From positions 4,547,738 to 4,611,737 of the forward strand of contig NZ_LR593886.1 of assembly GCF_901538265.1 (NCBI RefSeq): 64,000 nt of DNA, in the 5' to 3' direction. Of this stretch, positions 54,691 to 63,665 are shown piece after piece. Positions within the stretch are counted from its first letter, which is position 1. Every line of letters starts with the position of its first letter. The position numbers and the translations under genes are program-made. Under the pieces are notes generated by a model. It did not search any database. It worked only from the letters and a program-made list of their open reading frames with translations, and was not told the DNA's origin. Source of the DNA: Gemmata massiliana (GTDB lineage: Bacteria > Planctomycetota > Planctomycetia > Gemmatales > Gemmataceae).

Positions 54691-57423
54691 TTATTTCTCG
54701 GTTTTCAGTTGATGCAGAACGGTTACCGCCTTCGTGACGTGACTCGCGATCCCCTGAACCGCGACCTGACCTTTTAGGAGTGAGATCGTACCGAACGGCC
54801 CGATCAGTTTCTTCAATTCCGCAATCAGCTCGTCATTAACGTCTCGTTCAACCGGGACGTTCACTCGCACCAGCTCGGTTTTCCCGCACGTTTTGAGTTC
54901 CGCCACCGTAACGATCCGAACGAGCAACGGGTCCACTTTCTCGTCGGCCGAGATGAGGGTGAAACTGTTCCAACTGCGAACGATGAGGAACCCTTCCGGG
55001 ATCAGTGCTTCGTTGAGGAGGTCCGTGATTTCCGCAAGAGTGTACGTCTGGGGCGTTTTTGGTGGTGTGAATGTGAACGTGCCCTTCGGCTTGGAGCTGA
55101 TGTTGGCACGAAGGCCCGTTACGGCCGCGTAGGTGGCGAGCACTTCGGGCCAGGGAGTATCCTTGAATTTGAAGGTGAGCGGCTTTGATTCGGGAGAAAC
55201 CGTGCGCGGGTCGATACTGGGCTGTGCCCCACCCCGCGGGTCGAATCCGGGTGAGTTGGCAGGGGCTTTTCGCGGGTCCGCTCCGCCCGGTGTGCCAAAG
55301 GGTTTCGCGTTCAGAGTGGCTTTTTCGATGTCTCCGAGCGTTTTGGCGATCCGCGCGACGTTCCCCGCTGTATCGCAGACGATGATACGGTCCCCTTTTG
55401 CGAACACGATCACACCGAACGGCGTCAGGAGCCTGCGGATTTCGTCTTTCACGTCAGCCGCGTCCAGTGCGCGGAGCGGAATTGTCGTCTGCACAAACTC
55501 TGTTCGCCCGTACTCGCCGAGATCATTCAGGTCGATCTGGTGGATCATTTTCGCGTCGAGCCTCTCGTCCGCGGGGTGAATGAAGAACGTGAACTTCCCG
55601 CGAACGAGGATCATCTTCTGCTGCATCAGCCCTTCGTTGATGAGATCGGTAATCTCGGTGAGGGTGAACTTGCGGTCCCCTGGGGTACACGTGAACTTGC
55701 CGGTGGGTTTCACTGTGGTGACGAGCGAGAGACCGGAGAGGGTCGAGTACGTATCGAGCACCTCGCTCCAGGCCACGTCCTTCACATTGAAGGAGAACAT
55801 CTTGGTGGGCAGAACCATGTGCGGATCGACACCGGGGTCGGGGCGCGAGGGGGTGTCCGGGCGTACCGGCGGCAGTTTGTCGGCCAGCTTCTCCATTTCT
55901 GTGGCGAGCAGGATGGCCGTTTCGAGCGCGTCGGGTGGACCGACGAGGATGATCTGATTTTGTGCCGGCAGTGCAATCACCTGTAACCGCCGTGGTGCTA
56001 CGAGCGTCTGAATGACGGATGCTACTTCCTCGGCTTTCCGATTTTTCAGCGTCAGCACGCGCGTGGTGGATTCCGCACCTGCGGAGGGTTCGACTGCGAG
56101 CACTTTGGCAATGAGCTTCTGAACGGTCTGCGTGTCCGGCTCCGTCGCGTACACGAGGAGCACGTGGTCGTTCGGGACCGGGACAATGGTCGCGCGCGAT
56201 TTGCCGAACGCCTCGTTGAGCGTTTTGGCCGTTTCCACACAGTCCGCTTTTTTGTCGAGGCGGAACACGCTCGTCTTCCTCGCGCCCGGTTCTCCGAGTT
56301 TCGCGAGTGCCGTTTCAACCTGTTTTGTTGTCTTCGTATCGGCGTAAACGAGCAGCGCCTTGTCTTCCGGAACGGGCGTGATCGTTGTGGTTCTCGCGTC
56401 GAACAGTTTCGTGAGCGTGGCGGCGGTTTCTGTGCAGTCGAGTTCGCGCAACGGGATCACGGTGAGTACCTTCGGCCCACTCACCACCGGTGGGAGGGGC
56501 GGAGGGTTCGTGGTTGCGAACCGGTTCAGCGGGGAGTTCGGTTCCGGCGTGGGTTGCGCGTTCGCACTCGTGAAGTGGAACAGGCCCGCTGCGCTCGCGA
56601 GCACCAACCCGCAGCACAGGGCCGCGGACGCGACGGTCCGGACGTTCTTGAGGAACATGGCTCTCAATACTCCTTCGGTTGTGTCCGCGACACGGCGCGA
56701 GATCAGCCCTTTGGCCGTCGCGCGCACGAGGTTATCGATTGCGACCGCGCGAACCGTGTTCGTTACCATTGCGGGGGATGCTGCACTCGCCGTGCGGTCC
56801 GCGAGCGCGGCCAAGAACACCGCTGCGGCGGGCGCGCCCACACGAGCCGTGAGCCGTGCGGCGAGCATTTCTCTCGCGCGGGCCAAGCGCCCCGCGACCG
56901 TTCCCTCGGGGCACGCGAGCTGGTGCGCGACCTCTTTGCGCGTGTGGCCCTCCAGGTCGCACAGCACGATGAGCGCCCGGTAGCGCTCGGGCAAGCGGCT
57001 CAGCTCGTCGTCGAGGATAGCGAGCAGTTCGTTGTGTTCGGCCGGTAAGGGTGCGTGTGGCTCGGGTGATTCTGCGAGCGGGCTTATACGCGCGGCCCGG
57101 CGCGTGTTCGATTGCCGGAGTTTCCGGGCGGTGTTGTACGCGACGCCGTACAGCCACTGCGCGAGCGGGCGCCGGGTGTCGATGGCTGTCGCCCGGCGCG
57201 CGAGGACCAGGAACGCGGCCTGGAACGCATCTTCCGCATCGGTCGGGTTGCCGAGTACGCGGCGGCACACGCCCAGGACCATCGGCCCGTGCCGGCGCAC
57301 GACCGTTGCGAACGCATGTTCGTCCCGCGAGCGCACGAAGAGGTCGAGCAACTGACCGTCCGTGCGCTCGGCCCGGGCTGCTTCGTCGGCGATGGTATCG
57401 AGGATTTGAACAACAGTGTTCAC
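54691..57423 (-). CDS. ECF sigma factor fused to tandem secretin-type N-domains
   Basis: 910 residues from the GTG at 57423 (GAGGGGTGC upstream); the frame extends further through the inverted repeat but has no family likeness. Residues 1-195: full ECF sigma (QLLDLFVRSRDEHAFATVVR, DAEDAFQAAFLVLARRA, LSRLPERYRALIVLCDLEGH, CPEGTVAGRLARAREMLAAR). Transmembrane helix near 261-283. Outer part: three repeats of the secretin N1 type (PLRELDCTETAATLTKLFDA, ending QVETALAKL; RLDKKADCVETAKTLNEAFG; TLKNRKAEEVASVIQTLVAP), then two larger STN/N0-like units (FSFNVKDVAWSEVLDTYSTL; LTFKFKDTPWPEVLATYAAV). No secretin channel domain, no catalytic site. Role beyond sigma activity unknown. Confidence 0.88.
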   Translation of the reverse strand: MNTVVQILDTIADEAARAERTDGQLLDLFVRSRDEHAFATVVRRHGPMVLGVCRRVLGNPTDAEDAFQAAFLVLARRATAIDTRRPLAQWLYGVAYNTARKLRQSNTRRAARISPLAESPEPHAPLPAEHNELLAILDDELSRLPERYRALIVLCDLEGHTRKEVAHQLACPEGTVAGRLARAREMLAARLTARVGAPAAAVFLAALADRTASAASPAMVTNTVRAVAIDNLVRATAKGLISRRVADTTEGVLRAMFLKNVRTVASAALCCGLVLASAAGLFHFTSANAQPTPEPNSPLNRFATTNPPPLPPVVSGPKVLTVIPLRELDCTETAATLTKLFDARTTTITPVPEDKALLVYADTKTTKQVETALAKLGEPGARKTSVFRLDKKADCVETAKTLNEAFGKSRATIVPVPNDHVLLVYATEPDTQTVQKLIAKVLAVEPSAGAESTTRVLTLKNRKAEEVASVIQTLVAPRRLQVIALPAQNQIILVGPPDALETAILLATEMEKLADKLPPVRPDTPSRPDPGVDPHMVLPTKMFSFNVKDVAWSEVLDTYSTLSGLSLVTTVKPTGKFTCTPGDRKFTLTEITDLINEGLMQQKMILVRGKFTFFIHPADERLDAKMIHQIDLNDLGEYGRTEFVQTTIPLRALDAADVKDEIRRLLTPFGVIVFAKGDRIIVCDTAGNVARIAKTLGDIEKATLNAKPFGTPGGADPRKAPANSPGFDPRGGAQPSIDPRTVSPESKPLTFKFKDTPWPEVLATYAAVTGLRANISSKPKGTFTFTPPKTPQTYTLAEITDLLNEALIPEGFLIVRSWNSFTLISADEKVDPLLVRIVTVAELKTCGKTELVRVNVPVERDVNDELIAELKKLIGPFGTISLLKGQVAVQGIASHVTKAVTVLHQLKTEK

Positions 57424-57543
57424 GCACCCCTCGCAGCTGGTTTTCCGCGACCCACACCCATTACTTCCCGCAACACCTCCGTTTGATACAAACCGCGATG
57501 AGATTACAACCAAAGGATTGATGAGAAGTGCGCATGAAACAAC

Positions 57544-57572
57544 GCGGGCCGAGGAAATTTCCCTCGGCCCGC
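57544..57572 (-). terminator. Hairpin upstream of the sigma-secretin gene
   Basis: GCGGGCCGAGG (57544-57554), loop AAATTTC, CCTCGGCCCGC (57562-57572). It could end transcripts coming from the macroglobulin gene or lie in the sigma gene's leader. Confidence 0.5.
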
Positions 57573-57630
57573 CTGTGTTCCCGTGGTGTCTACTATTCGA
57601 CTTGAGGCGCGGAACGCTCACGGCACCGCC

Positions 57631-57713
57631 GGTACGTCGAACAAGTTCGATATTGCGGAACCGCGACCGACGGGGTTGATCCAGACCGCAATATCGAACT
57701 TGTTCGACGTACC
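57631..57713. repeat. 28-base perfect inverted repeat
   Basis: Arms GGTACGTCGAACAAGTTCGA plus 8 bases (57631-57658) and 57686-57713 are exact reverse complements around a 27-base loop; partial pairing continues outward (GCACCGCC with CGGTGC). Resembles the stem of a small non-autonomous element. Confidence 0.85.
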
Positions 57714-57837
57714 GATAGCGGTGCTGGAACAGCGGTCCCCGCGGTGGATGGGATGGCAAGCGCTCGGACGACGCAACATCGTCCTGGTGCAAAGCACCGA
57801 GCTAAACCGCCCACGAGAACAGAAACCGAGCATACTC

Positions 57838-57879
57838 CTGTTGGGCGCGGATCGCAACACGTTGATCCGCGCCCAACAG
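57838..57879 (-). terminator. Perfect 16-base-stem hairpin after the macroglobulin gene
   Basis: CTGTTGGGCGCGGATC (57838-57853), 10-base loop, GATCCGCGCCCAACAG (57864-57879), 27 bases past the minus-strand stop at 57906. No T-run follows. Confidence 0.65.
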
Positions 57880-57905
57880 AGGTGGGGTAAGTACGTTCGC
57901 GCCCG

Positions 57906-60900
57906 TTACTTGGTCTCGGGCATCGGGGCGATCTTGACCGACAGCGGTTCGACCCAGTGCTTGTGGTCCGCGTCGTAGTACAGGTACCCGCGGCTCGCGG
58001 GACCGCGGTACGTGCCGGGTACGTCGCACACCAGGTCCACCGACAGCGCGATCTTCTGTTCCGGCGCCAGTTCGCGCCAGTAGAGGATAAGTTCGCGGTC
58101 GCGGGTCTCGAAGTAACTGATTTGACCTTTCTCGCGCAGGTCGGTCAGTTGCTTCATGTCGGTCGGGACGCGCATCCCGGCCGGGAGGCCGACGATCGCC
58201 ATTGTCATGCCCTGCCCCCGCTTCTGGCGGTTCTCCAGGATCACCGCGACCGGAACAGTATCGCCCTCGGTGGCCTCGGTCTTAGCCAGTTTCGTAGAGA
58301 TCTGCACCGCGCACTTCTCCGCGCTCAATGGGGTGAGCGTCGTGTAGGTGTAGCTCAGGGCGATCGGGTACGAGTGCTTCGCGGTCGTGGTGATTTCCAG
58401 TTCGGTCTTGGCTCCGAACTTGAAGATCGCCTCCGGGTTCGGGACGTCGAGCGCGATTACCTCAATATCCTTTTCTGTGAACTGACGCGAACAAACCGCT
58501 TCGCCGCCTACGAGCATACCCAGGTCGCCGCTCTCGGACGGGTGCGCGTTCTTCTTCGCGAAGAGTGCCAGCGCCTTCAGTGCCATGATGGTCGACTGCG
58601 TCGAGCCGAACCCGCCGTACCCGCCGCGCTGTTGGGCGATCCACTTCGTCGCGTCCTTGATTGCGGTGCCGTAGGCCGGGTCGTTGGCCCGCAGCCAGCC
58701 GAGCAGCGCGAGCGCGGTCACTTCGATCTCCAGGTCGCGCCCGCCGGACCGTGTGATACTCGTCGTAGCTCCTGTAACAGCACCGTTCTTAACGTGCTTT
58801 TCCTTCAGCCGGTCGAGCAACTTGTGAGCGGTCTCGCGGTCGCCGCGTTGGAGCATCACGTTCGCAACGAGTGCCACGAAGTACGCATCTTTACCGCCGA
58901 CCGAGTTCTCGTTGAGCGCTTCGGCTTTCAGCGTGGCGATTTCGGTCTTGAGGTCCAGTTTCTCCTGGTCGTCCGGGTCGCTTTCAACGAGCGCCCACAC
59001 GATATAGGCGTCCACCGTGTGCTTCGGGGCGGAGCCGAAGCTGTGCCCGTCCGGTCCGCGCTTGAAGCCGCCTTTCCCGTCGCGCCGGGAGAGCAGATAC
59101 GCTTGCGTCCGCTGGATCAGCACTGGGTCGACCGGGTGAACGCGGGCCATGTCCTTGAACTGGAGCAGCCCGTAAGCGGTGAGTGCTTCGTGTTGCCGGT
59201 CCGCGGCCCCGAACCACTCGAAGCCGTGCTTCGCCTTTTCGGGCGTGTCGAGGCACTCGAACGAGGTCAGTCGGCCGTACCCCTTATCGAGCAACCCCTT
59301 CGCCTTCACTGCCGCAGCCGGGTTGGTCTGGTTTGTTTGGTTCATGTAGTCGAGGATCAGCGCGTTCGGGTAGTTCGTGGTCGAGGTCTGCTCGAAGCAC
59401 CCGTAAGGTTCGCGGAGCAGCCCGTCCAGCCCCTTCACGAGATCGGCCATCGTGGTCGGGTACATTTCGAGCCGCACCCGGAGCGACCCTGGCACCACGT
59501 CCTTGGGCAGCGTGATGCTCCCGCGAGCGCGCCCCTTCTCCAGCATGTCGCTGACCGAGCCGACGCGGGGGAAGCCATCGGGTACCACGCGAATCATTCG
59601 CTTAATGACGTCCGGGTCACCGCCCGCGCTCCGACCCTCGATTAGTAGGCTCGCGTCACCCTGGAGTTGATCCGCGTTCAGGCGCAGGAGCTTGCGGCCT
59701 TTGGCGTTGGCTGCGAGTTCGATGCTTTCTTGAAGCGGTCCCTTGGTCTTGAACCCGGTGGTCGTCGTGTTGAACGTCACGCTCCGCGCAACGTCGCTGT
59801 CGTTGGTCACGCGGATCGGCGCGTCCACTGTGTCCGTGTGGGAGATTTCCAGCGGCAGCTTCGGATCGACGCTGAACGGCTTGCGCGCTTCGAGGGTCGT
59901 GGTGATCGCCCCGATGCGCCCGTCGAGCGAGTGCCCGGCGACGAGCACCTGGTACCGCGCGATGTCGTCGGAGAGCTGGAACTCGATCGTGGACTTGCCG
60001 TTCTCCGGCAGCACGAGAACCGGGTGCCAGTACACCGTCTCGGTGAAGTCCGAGCGCACTTCACCCAGTTGCGGATCGCGCTCGTGAGCGTACTCGCGCA
60101 CCATGAAGGGCATAATCACGGGCAAAGTGGGCCTACGACCATCATTTTTGTGAATCAACCCTTCAGGCATACGATCAGCGAACCCATCAGGTACGCGCCG
60201 CGAGCGGAACTGGAGTGCGGCGCGGGCCTTGTCGCTTTGCGCGGAACTCAACCGTTTCTGGACATCTCCGGTGAAGGTTCCGTCGCGATTCGGGAAGGAG
60301 GTTCCCCTGCCGGTGTCCGGTTTCGGCGAAGGCTTGCCACCTCCTGGGAGCTTTCCGCCGGACGCAGGCGTCCCCACAGTGGGCGGGCCTGGGGGCGCGG
60401 CTTTCGGTCCTGCCGGAGCACCTGGGGGAAGTAAAGGCTGGGCCGGGCTCGGCTGGGCCGTCGGATCGAACGTAGGCCTTGCCCCGGAATCGTCGAAACC
60501 TCTGAGCAAACCTGGGCTCGGTGTATTTTTTGACTTGATGCTACCGCGGGCCTCTTCCAAACTCGAAGGCTTGATCGAGCTTCCCACGAAGGAGAATGTT
60601 GACCTGGCATCGGAACCCATGTTGTTCACCAACAGCACCAGCATTCCGCAAATGGCCAGCGTGGTGATGCCCGCGATGAATGGGCGCAGGCGCCCGGCTG
60701 GTTTCGTTGCTGTTGCGGACATCACGCTCGACACGACGATGAAGATGAAGATCGCCACGAGTGCGGCAGCTAACAGCGGAACCAGTGCCGCACCGAACCT
60801 CTGGTAGCGTTCCTTGTAATCCGACAGCGCGCTTTGCGCTTCGGTCTTCAGTGCTTGGGCCGCAGACACGTGCGCCTGGGCCTGGGCCAGCTTCTCGGTC

Positions 60901-63665
60901 AGCGCGGCGGGGATGGCGCTCCACTGTGCTTCGGTCGTCGCGACTTGGATGCGGGCCATTTCCAGGCGCGGGGTGAACTCTGCGCTCACGCGCTGTTTTT
61001 CGAGTTCGAGCAACTGGAGCGGGGCGGTCGGGCGCTGACCGTGAGCGACCAGCATGGTGTTCACGTCTGCTTGGTCCACCGGTTTGGCCGGGGGAACATC
61101 TTGCTCCGCGAATCGGCGCCAACCCTGAGTGCCGAGGAGGAGATCGAGAGCTACAGCCGCCTTTGGGTGATCCGTGAGCAGGAAGTCCGCGTGCTCCAGT
61201 TCGGCCGAGTTCTTCACCTCGCCCGACAGGAGGAAGTGCGTGGGGAGCAAGCGGTCGTTCTTGTTGTCCGCCATCGTGATGACGCTACGGTTCACCACTC
61301 CCACCATCAGCACGGCGGGGGTCGGCGCACCGGTTTCGGTGGTCGCGGACAGATCGAGACGGACCTTCCCGCTGGGGGTGTACCGGACCCGATCCGGGTT
61401 CGCGGTCAGTACCAGGTGCTGGCCCTGACCGCGGAACACGAGTCGTTCGGATCGCGGAAGGAGCGCGGTTTGGCCGGCATCATCGCGCTGTTCCTCGAAC
61501 ACAGTAATTCGCGTGACGCCGCCCGCGGTGTCGTCGCCCTTGAGCGAGACGTCGGTGGACTGGTGCGCGTCCAGGGTGACCTTCTGTTGAGCGATGAGTC
61601 GTTCGCGAACGTAAGCCCCCACGTGTAACGTCTTCGGTCCGTGCGCGGTTTGCAGGCGCACGCGAACCACGCCGCCCTTTTCGGTTACCGCATCGAGTGC
61701 GGTGAGTGCGACGCCATCGGCCTTCGCTTCGGGTAGCGGGAACCCGTCCTTGGTCGGCTCAGTGATGCCGCTGGGCGAGGTTAGCTTGAGGAAGTACTGC
61801 GTCCGCGCTCTCGGCTTCAGCGTGAAGACGCCGTGCCCGCGGTTCACGCCGGGGTTCTCGGCGTCTGTGAGCGTGCTCACTTCGGCGAATGTAGTTGTGC
61901 CGTCGGTGATGATGCCCTTGAGATCGGCCGGTTTGCCGTTAGGCGTTCGGACCATGAAGTACACGCGACCGGGCACGCCTTCGACCATGTCGCCGCCTTC
62001 GGGGAAGAACTCGACGCGGAGGGTCTTCGTCACGAGCGGGATCGGTCGAACGATCGTCTCGGAATCGCTACCGTCGCGAATGTTCACGCTCAGTGTGGCG
62101 GCGGGAGCCGCACCGGGGGCGACTTTCTCAAAAACCTCAGCCGGGAGCTTGAATCGCACGTCCAGGAAGACTTTCCCAGTCGAGTCAGTGGTGAACAGCG
62201 AGTTCGATTGTTGGAAGAAGTCCGAGCTGCCCGTCGAGGCGACGACGTTGGCGGTCGCGTTCTTCATCGGCCCGCCGGCGGTGCGCGAAACGTCGATCCG
62301 CGCCTGCACGAACTCGTTGGGGCCGTAAGACTTGCCATCGAACTCGAGTTTCTTCTCGAACGTATCCGGGACGTAACGGTTTACGATGAACTTGCGCGTT
62401 TCGAGGAGCACTTCTTTGCCGGTTTCGGCACTCGCCTCGAACAGATCGAGCTTGTATTCACCGCCGGGTGCGTCCGAAGCCAGCGTGTGTTCACCGACCC
62501 CGATCCCGCGGAGCGGCTTGTTGTCCGGCCCCAGCACGGGGCGGATTTCCTGGAGCAGCCGACCGTTACCCTCGTCGAGCGTGGTGACGGCGTCGCCCGG
62601 GTCGCGCAGCCGGAATTTCAGGTGCAGGTCTGTTCCCGGCGGGCGGAGCGTGGAGCGGTCCAGCGTGAGCGAGCGGAACCGGATCGTTTCGCCCGGCTTG
62701 TAGAGCGGCTTGTCCGTGACGAGGTGCGTGACGAACACCGGGCGCGCGAGCGGCAGGCGCTCGGCCAGCACGCTCTTGCGGTCGTCGGTGAACGCGGTCA
62801 CTTCGAGGAACAGATCGGACCCGGGCTTCACCTTTTCCCAGAACGCGACCGGGAGTTCGAGCGTCGCCGCGCCGACGGGCTTGTCGTGCGTCTGGCGCAG
62901 AAGCTCCTGGTCCTTCCCGTCCTTGACGACCACGTCCATTTTCTGTGGCCGGCCGACCGCACCGTGGCGTAAGGTTTCGATCTGCCACTTGTTCGGCGCG
63001 CCGGGCTGGATGTGAGCTGGGCCGGTCAGCCGGACGACGAATTCCTTGTCTTCGATCGCTTTCCGGGCGCTCTCGTAAGCAGCTTGGTATTCCGCCTGGA
63101 GTGCGTTTTCCGCAGCAAGTGCGGCTTCAATGTGTTTGCGCGATTCGCTTTGTGCTTTTGCTTTTTCGGCTTCAGCGCGGGCAACTTCTTCGAGTTGGAT
63201 CTGGAGCGCGCGTTGCTTCTCGGCGACGTCGTGCGAGCGCGAGTACCAGCCGTAACCTTGTGACCCGACCAGTGCGCCGAGCGTGCCGAAAACGGCCAGC
63301 CAGACCACCGATTTGAGGGAACGCGGGCGGCGCATAACGTTCTCCTGTTGTTTGGGAGAGGGATTCGGTGACACGTGCGCGGGCGGCACTTCAGCCGGCG
63401 CGCGCGGAACGGGCGCCGGCCGGGTGGCGGGCACTGCGACTGATTCGGGCGGCGCCTGGGCGAGCGCCTTGGGTTCGGGAAGCCCGGCCACGTGGCCGAT
63501 GAGGTCGGCGAAGAAGCTCATGAACCGGATGTAGTGCTCCTCGGCCTCCGGGTGCATGAGCACGAGTTCTTCCAGCCGGCGAAGTTGGTCCGGCGAAATG
63601 ACTTCTTCGCAAAGGGCATCGAGCAGAGGCTGAAGTTCCGCAATGACGTTGGATTCGGGGTTCAC
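57906..63665 (-). CDS. Alpha-2-macroglobulin with anti-sigma-like N-terminus
   Basis: 1919 residues from the GTG at 63665, which overlaps the upstream sigma gene's stop (GTGA). Residues 1-60 match planctomycete anti-sigma/FecR-type N-termini (LQPLLDALCEEVISPDQLRR, EEHYIRFMSFFADL). Proline-rich linker, transmembrane helix near 118-138, coiled coil 145-205, then macroglobulin beta domains (FVTHLVTDKPLYKPGETIRF). A second membrane hairpin lies near 962-1012, followed by a proline/glycine linker. The C-terminal half holds the A2M domain and thioester domain with Cys1423-Gln1426 (GCFEQTS). Bacterial A2Ms trap attacking proteases; this one may also control a sigma factor. Confidence 0.9.
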   Translation of the reverse strand: MNPESNVIAELQPLLDALCEEVISPDQLRRLEELVLMHPEAEEHYIRFMSFFADLIGHVAGLPEPKALAQAPPESVAVPATRPAPVPRAPAEVPPAHVSPNPSPKQQENVMRRPRSLKSVVWLAVFGTLGALVGSQGYGWYSRSHDVAEKQRALQIQLEEVARAEAEKAKAQSESRKHIEAALAAENALQAEYQAAYESARKAIEDKEFVVRLTGPAHIQPGAPNKWQIETLRHGAVGRPQKMDVVVKDGKDQELLRQTHDKPVGAATLELPVAFWEKVKPGSDLFLEVTAFTDDRKSVLAERLPLARPVFVTHLVTDKPLYKPGETIRFRSLTLDRSTLRPPGTDLHLKFRLRDPGDAVTTLDEGNGRLLQEIRPVLGPDNKPLRGIGVGEHTLASDAPGGEYKLDLFEASAETGKEVLLETRKFIVNRYVPDTFEKKLEFDGKSYGPNEFVQARIDVSRTAGGPMKNATANVVASTGSSDFFQQSNSLFTTDSTGKVFLDVRFKLPAEVFEKVAPGAAPAATLSVNIRDGSDSETIVRPIPLVTKTLRVEFFPEGGDMVEGVPGRVYFMVRTPNGKPADLKGIITDGTTTFAEVSTLTDAENPGVNRGHGVFTLKPRARTQYFLKLTSPSGITEPTKDGFPLPEAKADGVALTALDAVTEKGGVVRVRLQTAHGPKTLHVGAYVRERLIAQQKVTLDAHQSTDVSLKGDDTAGGVTRITVFEEQRDDAGQTALLPRSERLVFRGQGQHLVLTANPDRVRYTPSGKVRLDLSATTETGAPTPAVLMVGVVNRSVITMADNKNDRLLPTHFLLSGEVKNSAELEHADFLLTDHPKAAVALDLLLGTQGWRRFAEQDVPPAKPVDQADVNTMLVAHGQRPTAPLQLLELEKQRVSAEFTPRLEMARIQVATTEAQWSAIPAALTEKLAQAQAHVSAAQALKTEAQSALSDYKERYQRFGAALVPLLAAALVAIFIFIVVSSVMSATATKPAGRLRPFIAGITTLAICGMLVLLVNNMGSDARSTFSFVGSSIKPSSLEEARGSIKSKNTPSPGLLRGFDDSGARPTFDPTAQPSPAQPLLPPGAPAGPKAAPPGPPTVGTPASGGKLPGGGKPSPKPDTGRGTSFPNRDGTFTGDVQKRLSSAQSDKARAALQFRSRRVPDGFADRMPEGLIHKNDGRRPTLPVIMPFMVREYAHERDPQLGEVRSDFTETVYWHPVLVLPENGKSTIEFQLSDDIARYQVLVAGHSLDGRIGAITTTLEARKPFSVDPKLPLEISHTDTVDAPIRVTNDSDVARSVTFNTTTTGFKTKGPLQESIELAANAKGRKLLRLNADQLQGDASLLIEGRSAGGDPDVIKRMIRVVPDGFPRVGSVSDMLEKGRARGSITLPKDVVPGSLRVRLEMYPTTMADLVKGLDGLLREPYGCFEQTSTTNYPNALILDYMNQTNQTNPAAAVKAKGLLDKGYGRLTSFECLDTPEKAKHGFEWFGAADRQHEALTAYGLLQFKDMARVHPVDPVLIQRTQAYLLSRRDGKGGFKRGPDGHSFGSAPKHTVDAYIVWALVESDPDDQEKLDLKTEIATLKAEALNENSVGGKDAYFVALVANVMLQRGDRETAHKLLDRLKEKHVKNGAVTGATTSITRSGGRDLEIEVTALALLGWLRANDPAYGTAIKDATKWIAQQRGGYGGFGSTQSTIMALKALALFAKKNAHPSESGDLGMLVGGEAVCSRQFTEKDIEVIALDVPNPEAIFKFGAKTELEITTTAKHSYPIALSYTYTTLTPLSAEKCAVQISTKLAKTEATEGDTVPVAVILENRQKRGQGMTMAIVGLPAGMRVPTDMKQLTDLREKGQISYFETRDRELILYWRELAPEQKIALSVDLVCDVPGTYRGPASRGYLYYDADHKHWVEPLSVKIAPMPETK

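Larger units (their letters stand above)
57424..57905. other. 482-base intergenic region with three inverted repeats
   Basis: Separates the sigma-secretin gene from the alpha-2-macroglobulin gene, both on the minus strand. It holds hairpins at 57544-57572 and 57838-57879 and the 28-base inverted repeat at 57631-57713. No gene supported. Confidence 0.75.

Noticed and set aside
57424-57792. Extended N-terminus of the sigma-secretin gene
   Set aside because: The frame continues through the 28-base inverted repeat with no sigma-like residues; the GTG at 57423 has a ribosome-binding site.
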